Made by a program: the position numbers and the translations under genes. 64,000 nucleotides of DNA from Litoditis marina (taxonomy: Eukaryota; Nematoda; Chromadorea; Rhabditida; Rhabditidae). Shown here one piece after another: positions 11,601-24,700 of this stretch. How positions within the stretch are numbered: the first letter of the stretch is position 1; each line of letters begins with the position of its first letter. The stretch lies in assembly GCA_964036275.1 (NCBI GenBank), contig OZ038435.1:21806559-21870558 (forward strand), written 5' to 3'. The notes under the pieces were generated by a model. It was not told the DNA's origin. It saw only the letters and a list, made by a program, of their open reading frames with translations, and searched no databases.

Positions 11601-14600
11601 ATTATGCTCTCCCTACGTGTACTGAGTCACGTGTCTCGTGGGAAATTGGGAGGAACCTTGAAACATCAATTTATTCTCAATGAGTAACTTATTACTTCAT
11701 GAAAGTAACGTAAGAGAAGGGTTTATCAACACTGGCCTACTACATTAAATTGGTCATGTTAAGACAATTACAATTATGTTCTCCCTGCGTGTACTAAGTC
11801 ACGTGTCTTGTGGGAAATCGGGAAAAACCTCGAGACATCAATTTATCCTCAATGAGTAACATATTACTTCATGAAAGTAACGTAAGAGAAGGTTTATCAA
11901 CACTGGCCTACTACATTAAATCGGTCCTGTTTAGACAATAACAATTATGTTCTCCCTGCGTGTACTGAGTCACGTGTCCTCGTGGAAATTGGGAGGAACC
12001 TTGAAACATCAATTTATTCTCAATGAGTAACATAATTAATTCATGAAAGTAACGTAAGAGAAGGTTTATCAACACGGCCTACTACATTAAATCGGTCATG
12101 TTTAGACATTTACAATTATGTTCTCCCTACGTGTACTGAGTCACGTGTCTCGTGGGAAATTGGGAGGAACCTTGAAACATCAATTTATTCTCAATGAGTA
12201 ACTTATTACTTCATGAAAGTAACGTAAGAGAAGGTTTATCAACACTGGCCCACTACATTAAATCGGTCATGTTTACACAGTTACAATTATGTTCTCCCTG
12301 CGTGTACTGAGTCACGTGTCTCGTGGGAAATTGGAGGAACCTAGAAACATCAATTTATACTTCATGAAAGTAACGTAAGAGAAGGTTTATCAACACTGGC
12401 CTACTACATTAAATCGGTCATGTTTAGACAATAACAATTATGTTCTCCCTGCGTGTACTAAGTCACGTGTCTCGTGGGAAATTGGGAGGAACCTCGAACA
12501 TCAATTTATTCTCAATGAGTAACATATTACTTCATGAAAGTAACGTAAAAGAAGGTCATCAACACTGGCCTACTACATAAATCGGTCATGTTTACACAGT
12601 TACAATTATGTTCTCCCTGCGTGTACTGAGTCACGTGTCTCGTGGGAAATTGGGAGGAACCTTGAAACATCAATTTATTCTCAATGAGTAACATATTACT
12701 TCATGAAAGTAACGTAAGAGAAGGTTTATCAACACTGGCCCTACTACATTAAATCGGTCATGTTTAGACAATTACAATTATGTTCTCCCTGCGTGTACTG
12801 AGTCACGTTTCTCGTGGGAAATTGGGAGGAACCTCGAAACATCAATTTATTCTCAATGAGTAACATATTACTTCATGAAAGTAACGTAAGAGAAGGTTTA
12901 TCAACACTGGCCTACTACATTAAATCGGTCATGTTTAGACAATTACAATTATGTTCTCCCTGCGTGTATTGAGTCACGTGTCTCGTGGGAAATTGGGGAG
13001 GAACCTCGAAACATCAATTTATTCTCAATGAGTAACATATTACTTCATGAAATTAACGTAAGAAAAGGTTTATCAACACTGGCCTACTACATTAAATTGG
13101 TCATGTTAAGACAATTACATTTATGTTCTCCCTGCGTGTACTAAGTCACGTGTCTTGTGGGAAATCGGGGAAAACCTCGAGACATCAATTTATTCTCAAT
13201 GAGTAACATATTACTCCATGAAAATAACGTAAGAGCTGGTTTATCAACACTGGCCTACTACATTAAATCGGTCGTGTTTAGTCAATAACAATTATGTTCT
13301 CCCTGCGTGTACTAAGTCACGTGTCTCGTGGGAAATTGGGAGGAACCTCGAAACATCAATTTATTCTCAATGAGTAACATATTACTTCATGAAAATAATG
13401 TAAGAGAAGGTTTAACCATACTGGCCTACTACATTAAATTGGTCGTGTTTAAACAATTACAATTATGTTCTTCCTGCGTGTACTAAGTCACGTGTCTCGT
13501 GTGAAATTGGTAGAAACCTCGAAACATCAATTTATACTTCATGAAAATAACGTAAGAGAAGGTTTATCAACACTGGCCCTACTACATTAAATCGGTCATG
13601 TTCAGACAATTACAATTGTGTTTTCCCTGCGTGTACTAATTCACGTGTCTCGTGGGAAAATCGGGAGGAACCTCGAAACATCAATTTATTCTCAATGAGT
13701 AACATATTACTTCATGAAAGTAACGTGAGAGAAGGTTTATCAACACTGGCCTACTACATTCAATCGGTCGTGTTTAGACAATAACAATTATGTTCTCCCT
13801 GCGTTGTACTACGTCACGTGTCTCGTGGGAAATTGGGAGGAACCTCGAAACATCAATTTATTCTCAATGAGTAACATATAACTTCATGAAAGTAACGTAA
13901 GAGAAGGTTCATCACACTGGCCTACTACATTAAATCGGTCATGTTTACACAATTACAATTATGTTCTCCCTGCGTGTACTGAGTCACGTGTCTCGTGGGA
14001 AATTGGGAGGAACCTCGAAACATCAATTTATCTCAATGAGTAACATATTACTTCATGAAAGTAACGTAAGAGAAGGTTTATCAACACTGGCCTACTACAT
14101 TAAATTGGTCATGTTTAGACAATTACAATTATGTTCTTCCTGCGTGTACTAAGTCACGTGTCTCGTGTGAAAATGGTAGAAACCTTGAACATCATTTATA
14201 CTTCATGAAAATAACGTAAGAGAAGGTTTATCAACACTGGCCCTACTACATTAAATCGGTCATGTTTAGACAATTACAATTGTATTTTCCCTGCGTGTAC
14301 TAAGTCACGTGTCTCGTGGGAAATCAGGAGGAACCTCGAAACATCAATTTATTCTCAATGAGTAACATATTACTTCATGAAAGTAACGTAAGAGAAGGTT
14401 TATCAACACTGGCCTACTACATTAAATCGGTCATGTTTAGACAATAACAATTATGTTCTCCCTGCGTGTACTAAGTCACGTGTCTCGTGGGAAATTGGGA
14501 GGAACCTCGAAACATCAATTTATTCTCAATGAGTAACATATAACCTCGTGAAAGTAACGTAAGAGAAGGTTTATCAACACTGGCCCTACTACATTAAATC

Positions 14601-14760
14601 GGTCATGTTTAGACAATTACAATTGTGTTTTCCCTGCGTATACTAAGTCACGTGTCTCGTGGGAAATCGGGAGGAACCTCGAAACATCAATTTATTCTCA
14701 ATGAGTAACATATTACTTCATGAAAGTAACGTAAGAGAAGGTTTATCAACACTGGCCTAC

Positions 14761-17700
14761 TACATTGAATCGGTCATGTTAAGACAATTACATTTATGTT
14801 CTCCCTGCGTGTACTAAGTCACGTGTCTTGTGGGAAATCGGGGAAAACCTCGAGACATCAATTTATTCCCAATGAGTAACATATTACTCCATGAAAATAA
14901 CGTAAGAGCTGGTTTATCAACACTGGCCTACTACATTAAATCGGTCGTGTTTAGTCAATAACAATTATGTTCTCCCTGCGTGTACTAAGTCACGTGTCTC
15001 GTGGGAAATTGGGAGGAACCTCGAAACATCAATTTATTCTCAATGAGTAACATATTACTTCATGAAAATAATGTAAGAGAAGGTTTAACCATACTGGCCT
15101 ACTACATTAAATTGGTCGTGTTTAAACAATTACAATTATGTTCTTCCTGCGTGTACTAAGTCACGTGTCTCGTGGGAAATCGGGAGTAACCTCGAAACAT
15201 AAATTTATACTTCATGAAAATAACGTAAGAGAAGGTTTATCAACACTGGCCCTACTACATTAAATCGGTCATGTTCAGACAATTACAATTGTGTTTTCCC
15301 TGCGTGTACTAAGTCACGTGTCTCGTGGGAAATCGGGAGGAACCTCGAAACATCAATTTATTCTCAATGAGTAACATATTACTTCATGAAAGTAACGTGA
15401 GAGAAGGTTTATCAACACTGGCCTACTACATTCAATCGGTCGTGTTTAGACAATAACAATTATGTTCTCCCTGCGTGTACTAAGTCACGTGTCTCGTGGG
15501 AAATTGGGAGGAACCTCGAAACATCAATTTATTCTCAATGAGTAACATATAACTTCATGAAAGTAACGTAAGAGAAGGTTCATCAACACTGGCCTACTAT
15601 ATTAAATCGGTCATGTTTACACAATTACAATTATGTTCTCCCTGCGTGTACTGAGTCACGTTTCTCGTGGGAAATTGGGAGGAACCTCGAAACATCAATT
15701 TATTCTCAATGAGTAACATATTACTTCATGAAAGTAACGTAAGAGAAGGTTTATCAACACTGGCCTACTACATTAAATTGGTCATGTTTAGACAATTACA
15801 ATTATGTTCTTCCTGCGTGTACTAAGTCACGTGTCTCGTGTGAAATTGGTAGAAACCTCGAAACATCAATTTATACTTCATGAAAATAACGTAAGAGAAG
15901 GTTTATCAACACTGGCCCTACTACATTAAATCGGTCATGTTTAGACAATTACAATTGTGTTTTCCCTGCGTGTACTAAGTCACGTGTCTCGTGGGAAATC
16001 GGGAGGAACCTCGAAACATTAATTTATTCTCAATGAGTAACATATTACTTCATGAAAGTAACGTAAGAGAAGGTTTATCAACACTGGCCTACTACATTAA
16101 ATCGGTCATGTTTAGACAATTACAATTATGTTCTCCCTACGTGTACTGAGTCACGTGTCTCGTGGGAAATTGGGAGGAACCTTGAAACATCAATTTATTC
16201 TCAATGAGTAACATATTACTTCATGAAAGTAACGTAAGAGAAGGTTTATCAACACTGGCCTACTACATTAAATCGGTCATGTTTAGACAATTACAATTAT
16301 GTTCTCCCTACGTGTACTGAGTCACGTGTCTTGTGGGAAATCGGGAAAAACCTCGAGACATCAATTTATTCTCAATGAGTAACTTATTACTTCATGAAAG
16401 TAACGTAAGAGAAGGTTTATCAACACTGGCCTACTACATTAAATTGGTCATGTTAAGACAATAACAATTATGTTCTCCCTGCGTGTACTAAGTCACGTGT
16501 CTCGTGGGAAATTGGGAGGAACCTCGAAACATCAATTTATTCTCAATGAGTAACATATTACTTCATGAAAATAATGTAAGAGAAGGTTTAACCATACTGG
16601 CCTACTACATTAAATTGGTCGTGTTTAAACAATTACAATTATGTTCTTCCTGCGTGTACTAAGTCACGTGTCTCGTGGGAAATCGGGAGGAACCTCGAAA
16701 CATCAATTTATTCTCAATGAGTAACATATTACTTCATGAAAGTAACGTAAGAGAAGGTTTATCAACACTGGCCTACTACATTGAATCGGTCATGTTAAGA
16801 CAATTACATTTATGTTCTCCCTGCGTGTACTAAGTCACGTGTCTTGTGGGAAATCGGGGAAAACCTCGAGACATCAATTTATTCCCAATGAGTAACATAT
16901 TACTCCATGAAAATAACGTAAGAGCTGGTTTATCAACACTGGCCTACTACATTAAATCGGTCGTGTTTAGTCAATAACAATTATGTTCTCCCTGCGTGTA
17001 CTAAGTCACGTGTCTCGTGGGAAATTGGGAGGAACCTCGAAACATCAATTTATTCTCAATGAGTAACATATTACTTCATGAAAATAATGTAAGAGAAGGT
17101 TTAACCATACTGGCCTACTACATTAAATTGGTCGTGTTTAAACAATTACAATTATGTTCTTCCTGCGTGTACTAAGTCACGTGTCTCGTGGGAAATCGGG
17201 AGTAACCTCGAAACATAAATTTATACTTCATGAAAATAACGTAAGAGAAGGTTTATCAACACTGGCCCTACTACATTAAATCGGTCATGTTCAGACAATT
17301 ACAATTGTGTTTTCCCTGCGTGTACTAAGTCACGTGTCTCGTGGGAAATCGGGAGGAACCTCGAAACATCAATTTATTCTCAATGAGTAACATATTACTT
17401 CATGAAAGTAACGTGAGAGAAGGTTTATCAACACTGGCCTACTACATTCAATCGGTCGTGTTTAGACAATAACAATTATGTTCTCCCTGCGTGTACTAAG
17501 TCACGTGTCTCGTGGGAAATTGGGAGGAACCTCGAAACATCAATTTATTCTCAATGAGTAACATATAACTTCATGAAAGTAACGTAAGAGAAGGTTCATC
17601 AACACTGGCCTACTATATTAAATCGGTCATGTTTACACAATTACAATTATGTTCTCCCTGCGTGTACTGAGTCACGTTTCTCGTGGGAAATTGGGAGGAA

Positions 17701-18706
17701 CCTCGAAACATCAATTTATTCTCAATGAGTAACATATTACTTCATGAAAGTAACGTAAGAGAAGGTTTATCAACACTGGCCTACTACATTAAATTGGTCA
17801 TGTTTAGACAATTACAATTATGTTCTTCCTGCGTGTACTAAGTCACGTGTCTCGTGTGAAATTGGTAGAAACCTCGAAACATCAATTTATACTTCATGAA
17901 AATAACGTAAGAGAAGGTTTATCAACACTGGCCCTACTACATTAAATCGGTCATGTTTAGACAATTACAATTGTGTTTTCCCTGCGTGTACTAAGTCACG
18001 TGTCTCGTGGGAAATCGGGAGGAACCTCGAAACATTAATTTATTCTCAATGAGTAACATATTACTTCATGAAAGTAACGTAAGAGAAGGTTTATCAACAC
18101 TGGCCTACTACATTAAATCGGTCATGTTTAGACAATTACAATTATGTTCTCCCTACGTGTACTGAGTCACGTGTCTCGTGGGAAATTGGGAGGAACCTTG
18201 AAACATCAATTTATTCTCAATGAGTAACATATTACTTCATGAAAGTAACGTAAGAGAAGGTTTATCAACACTGGCCTACTACATTAAATCGGTCATGTTT
18301 AGACAATTACAATTATGTTCTCCCTACGTGTACTGAGTCACGTGTCTTGTGGGAAATCGGGAAAAACCTCGAGACATCAATTTATTCTCAATGAGTAACT
18401 TATTACTTCATGAAAGTAACGTAAGAAAAGGTTTATCAACACTGGCCTACTACATTAAATTGGTCATGTTAAGACAATAACAATTATGTTCTCCCTGCGT
18501 GTACTAAGTCACGTGTCTCGTGGGAAATTGGGAGGAACCTCGAAACATCAATTTATTCTCAATGAGTAACATATTACTTCATGAAAATAATGTAAGAGAA
18601 GGTTTAACCATACTGGCCTACTACATTAAATTGGTCGTGTTTAAACAATTACAATTATGTTCTTCCTGCGTGTACTAAGTCACGTGTCTCGTGGGAAATC
18701 GGGAGT
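14761..18706 (+). repeat. Higher-order repeat in Sat1: 2,016-bp period, two copies
   Basis: TACATTGAAT occurs at 14761 and 16777, CGGGAGTAAC at 15181 and 17197, and CTTCATGAAAATAATG near 16561 and 18577, all 2,016 bp apart. The period is about 12 monomers, shortened by the 19-bp-deleted type. The copies part near 16,690 and 18,706. A related, less regular copy lies at 13,100-14,760. Confidence 0.75.
15313..15338 (+). other. Example of the conserved CACGTG plus CENP-B-box-like core of Sat1
   Basis: GTCACGTG is followed directly by TCTCGTGGGAAATCGGGA. Against the mammalian CENP-B box YTTCGTTGGAARCGGGA it matches 15 of 17 positions if one extra T is allowed before CGGG. The same core recurs in essentially every monomer, often with AAATTGGGA instead of AAATCGGGA. 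This is resemblance only; nothing shows that a CENP-B-like protein binds it. Confidence 0.4.
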
Positions 18707-21700
18707 AACCTCGAAACATAAATTTATACTTCATGAAAATAACGTAAGAGAAGGTTTATCAACACTGGCCCTACTACATTAAATCGGTCATGTTCAGACA
18801 ATTACAATTGTGTTTTCCCTGCGTGTACTAAGTCACGTGTCTCGTGGGAAATCGGGAGGAAACCTCGAAACATCAATTTATTCTCAATGAGTAACATATT
18901 ACTTCATGAAAGTAACGTGAGAGAAGGTTTATCAACACTGGCCTACTACATTCAATCGGTCGTGTTTAGACAATAACAATTATGTTCTCCTGCGTGTACT
19001 AAGTCACGTGTCTCGTGGGAAATTGGGAGGAACCTCGAAACATCAATTTATCTCAATGAGTAACATATAACTTCATGAAAGTAACGTAAGAGAAGGTTCA
19101 TCAACACTGGCCTACTATATTAAATCGGTCATGTTTACACAATTACAATTATGTTCTCCCTGCGTGTACTGAGTCACGTGTCTCGTGGGAAATTGGGAGG
19201 AACCTCGAAACATCAATTTATTCTCAATGAGTAACATATTACTTCATGAAAGTAACGTAAGAGAAGGTTTATCAACACTGGCCTACTACATTAAATTGGT
19301 CATGTTTAGACAATTACAATTATGTTTCTTCCTGCGTGTACTAAGTCACGTGTCTCGTGTGAAATTGGTAGAAACCTCGAACATCAATTTATACTTCATG
19401 AAAATAACGTAAGAGAAGTTTATCAACACTGGCCCTACTACATTAAATCGGTCATGTTTAGACAATTACAATTGTGTTTTCCCTGCGTGTACTAAGTCAC
19501 GTGTCTCGTGGGAAATCGGGAGGAACCTCGAAACATTAATTTATTCTCAATGAGTAACATATTACTTCATGAAAGTAACGTAAGAGAAGGTTTATCAACA
19601 CTGGCCTACTACATTAAATCGGTCATGTTTAGACAATTACAATTATGTTCTCCCTACGTGTACTGAGTCACGTGTCTCGTGGGAAATTGGGTGGAACCTT
19701 GAAACATCAATTTATTCTCAATGAGTAACATATTACTTCATGAAAGTAACGTAAGAGATGGTTTATCAACACTGGCCTACTGCATTAAATCGGTCATGTT
19801 TAGACAATTACAATTATGTTCTCCCTACGTGTACTGAGTCACGTGTCTCGTGGGAAATTGGGAGGAACCTTGAAACATCAATTTATTCTCAATGAGTAAC
19901 TTATTACTTCATGAAAGTAACGTAAGAGAAGGTTTATCAACACTGGCCTGCTACATTAAATTGGTCATGTTAAGACAATTACAATTATGTTCTCCCTGCG
20001 TGTACTAAGTCACGTGTCTTGTGGGAAATCGGAAAAACCTCGAGACATCAATTTATTCTCAATGAGTAACATATTACTTCATGAAAGTAACGTAAAAGAA
20101 GGTTCATCAACACTGGCCTACTACATTAAATCGGTCATGTTTTCACAGTTACAATTATTTTCTCCCTGCGTGTACTGAGTCACGTGTCTCGTGGGAAATT
20201 GGGAGGAACTTCGAAACATCAATTTATACTTCATGAAAGTAACGTAAGAGAAGGTTCATCAACACTGGCCTACTACATTAAATCGGTCATGTTTAGACAA
20301 TAACAATTATGTTCTCCCTGCGTGTACTAAGTCACGTGTCTCGTGGGAAATTGGGAGGAACCTTGAAACATCAATTTATTCTCAATGAGTAACATATTAC
20401 TTCATGAAAGTAACGTAAGAGAAGGTTTATCAACACTGGCCTACTACATTAATTGGTCATGTTAAGACAATTACAATTATGTTCTCCTGCGTGTACTAAG
20501 TCACGTGTCTTGTGGGAAATCGGGAAAAACCTCGAGACATCAATTTATTCTCAATGAGTAACATATTACTTCATGAAAGTAACGTAAAAGAAGGTTCATC
20601 AACACTGGCCTACTACATTAAATCGGTCATGTTTACACAGTTACAATTATTTTCTTCCTGCGTGTACTGAGTCACGTGCTCTCGTGGGAAATTGGGAGGA
20701 ACCTCGAAACATCAATTTATACTTCATGAAAGTAACGTAAAAGAAGGTTCATCAACACTGGCCTACTACATTAAATCGGTCATGTTTACACAGTTACAAT
20801 TATTTTCTCCCTGCGTGTACTGAGTCACGTGTCTCGTGGGAAATTGGGAGGAACTTCGAAACATCAATTTATACTTCATGAAAGTAACGTAAGAGAAGGT
20901 TCATCAACACTGGCCTACTACATTAAATCGGTCATGTTTAGACAATAACAATTATGTTCTCCCTGCGTGTACTAAGTCACGTGTCTCGTGGGAAATTGGG
21001 AGGAACCTTGAAACATCAATTTATTCTCAATGAGTAACATATTTCTTCATGAAAGTAACGTAAGAGAAGGTTTATCAACACTGGCCTACTACATTAAATT
21101 GGTCATGTTAAGACAATTACAATTATGTTCTCCCTGCGTGTACTAAGTCACGTGTCTTGTGGGAAATCGGGAAAAACCTCGAGACATCAATTTATTCTCA
21201 ATGAGTAACATATTACTTCATGAAAGTAACGTAAAAGAAGGTTCATCAACACTGGCCTACTACATTAAATCGGTCATGTTTACACAGTTACAATTATTTT
21301 CTCCTGCGTGTACTGAGTCACGTGTCTCGTGGGAAATTGGGAGGAACCTCGAAACATCAATTTATACTTCATGAAAGTAACGTAAGAGAAGGTTCATCAA
21401 CACTGGCCTACTACATTAAATCGGTCATGTTTAGACAATTACAATTATGTTCTCCCTGCGTGTATTGAGTCACGTGTCTCGTGGGAAATTGGGAGGAACC
21501 TCGAAACATCAATTTATTCTCAATGAGTAACATATTACTTCATGAAAGTAACGTAAGAAAAGGTTTATCAACACTGGCCTACTACATTAAATTGGTCATG
21601 TTAAGACAATTACATTATGTTCTCCCTGCGTGTACTAAGTCACGTGTCTTGTGGGAAATCGGGGAAAACCTCGAGACATCATTTTATTCTCAATGAGTAA

Positions 21701-24700
21701 CATATTACTCCATGAAAATAACGTAAGAGCTGGTTATCAACACTGGCCTACTACATTAAATCGGTCGTGTTTAGTCACAACAATTATGTTCTCCCTGCGT
21801 GTACTAAGTCACGTGTCTCGTGGGAAATTGGGAGGAACCTCGAAACATCAATTTATTCTCAATGAGTAACATATTACTTCATGAAAATAATGTAAGAGAA
21901 GGTTTAACCATACTGGCCTACTACATTAAATTGGTCGTGTTTAAACAATTACAATTATGTTCTTCCTGCGTGTACTAAGTCACGTGTCTCGTGTGAAATT
22001 GGTAGAAACCTCGAAACATCAATTTATACTTCATGAAATAACGTAAGAGAAGGTTTATCAACACTGGCCCTACTACATTAAATCGGTCATGTTCAGACAA
22101 TTACAATTGTGTTTTCCCTGCGTGTACTAAGTCACGTGTCTCGTGGGAAATCGGGAGGAACCTCGAAACATCAATTTATTCTCAATGAGTAACATATTAC
22201 TTCATGAAAGTAACGTGAGAGAAGGTTTATCAACACTGGCCTACTACATTCAATCGGTCGTGTTTAGACAATAACAATTATGTTCTCCCTGCGTGTACTA
22301 AGTCACGTGTCTCGTGGGAAATTGGGAGGAACCTCGAAACATCAATTTATTCTCAATGAGTAACATATAACTTCATGAAAGTAACGTAAGAGAAGGTTCA
22401 TCAACACTGGCCTACTACATTAAATCGGTCATGTTTACACAATTACAATTATGTTCTTCCTGCGTGTACTAAGTCACGTGTCTCGTGTGAAATTGGTAGA
22501 AACCTCGAAACATCAATTTATACTTCATGAAAATAACGTAAGAGAAGGTTTATCAACACTGGCCCTACTACATTAAATCGGTCATGTTCAGACAATTACA
22601 ATTGTGTTTTCCCTGCGTGTACTAAGTCACGTGTCTCGTGGGAAATCGGGAGGAACCTCGAAACATCAATTTATTCTCAATGAGTAACATATTACTTCAT
22701 GAAAGTAACGTGAGAGAAGGTTTATCAACACTGGCCTACTACATTCAATCGGTCGTGTTTAGACAATAACAATTATGTTCTCCCTGCGTGTACTAAGTCA
22801 CGTGTCTCGTGGGAAATTGGAGGAACCTCGAAACATCAATTTATTCTCAATGAGTAACATATAACTTCATGAAAGTAACGTAAGAGAAGTTCATCAACAC
22901 TGGCCTACTACATTAAATCGGTCATGTTTACACAATTACAATTATGTTCTCTCTGCGTGTACTGAGTCACGTGTCTCGTGGGAAATTGGGAGGAACCTCG
23001 AAACATCATTTATTCTCAATGAGTAACATATTACTTCATGAAAGTAACGTAAGAGAAGGTTTATCAACACTGGCCTACTCTATTAAATTGGTCATGTTTA
23101 GACAATTACAATTATGTTCTTCCTGCGTGTACTAAGTCACGTGTCTCGTGTGAAATGGTAGAAACCTCGAAACATCAATTTATACTTCATGAAAATAACG
23201 TAAGAGAAGGTTTATCAACACTGGCCCTACTACATTAAATCGGTCATGTTTAGACAATTACAATTGTGTTTTCCCTGCGTGTACGTGTCTCGTGGGAAAT
23301 CGGGAGGAACCTCGAAACATCAATTTATTCTCAATGAGTAACATATTACTTCATGAAAGTAACGTAAGAGAAGGTTTATCAACACTGGCCTACTACATTA
23401 AATCGGTCATGTTTAGACAATAACAATTATGTTCTCCCTGCGTGTACTAAGTCACGTGTCTCGTGGGAAATTGGGAGGAACCTCGAAACATCAATTTATT
23501 CTCAATGAGTAACATATAACTTCATGAAAATAATGTAAGAGAAGGTTTAACCATACTGGCCTACTACATTAAATTGGTCGTGTTTAAACAATTACAATTA
23601 TGTTCTTCCTGCGTGTACTAAGTCACGTGTCTCGTGTGAATTTGGTAGAAACCTCGAAACATCAATTTATACTTCATGAAAATAACGTAAGAGAAGTTTA
23701 TCAACACTGGCCCTACTACATTGAATCGGTCATGTTCAGACAATTACAATTGTGTTTTCCCTGCGTGTACTAAGTCACGTGTCTCGTGGGAAATCGGGAG
23801 GAACCTCGAAACATCAATTTATTCTCAATGAGTAACATATTACTTCATGAAAGTAACGTGAGAGAAGGTTTATCAACACTGGCCTACTACATTCAATCGG
23901 TCGTGTTTAGACAATAACAATTATGTTCTCCCTGCGTGTACTAAGTCACGTGTCTCGTGGAAATTGGAGGAACCTCGAAACATCAATTTATTCTCAATGA
24001 GTAACATATAACTTCATGAAAGTAACGTAAGAGAAGGTTCATCAACACTGGCCTACTACATTAAATCGGTCATGTTTACACAATTACAATTATGTTCTCC
24101 CTGCGTGTACTGAGTCACGTGTCTCGTGGGAAATTGGGAGGAACCTCGAAACATCAATTTATTCTCAATGAGTAACATATTACTTCATGAAAGTAACGTA
24201 AGAGAAGGTTTATCAACACTGGCCTACTACATTAAATTGGTCATGTTTAGACAATTACAATTATGTTCTTCCTGCGTGTACTAAGTCACGTGTCTCGTGT
24301 GAAATTGGTAGAAACCTCGAAACATCAATTTATACTTCATGAAAATAACGTAAGAGAAGGTTTATCAACACTGGCCCTACTACATTAAATCGGTCATGTT
24401 TAGACAATTACAATTGTGTTTTCCCTGCGTGTACGTGTCTCGTGGGAAATCGGGAGGAACCTCGAAACATCAATTTATTCTCATGAGTAACATATTACTT
24501 CATGAAAGTAACGTAAGAGAAGGTTTATCAACACTGGCCTACTACATTAAATCGGTCATGTTTAGACAATAACAATTATGTTCTCCCTGCGTGTACTAAG
24601 TCACGTGTCTCGTGGGAAATTGGGAGGAACCTCGAAACATCAATTTATTCTCAATGAGTAACATATAACTTCATGAAAGTAACGTAAGAGAAGGTTTATC

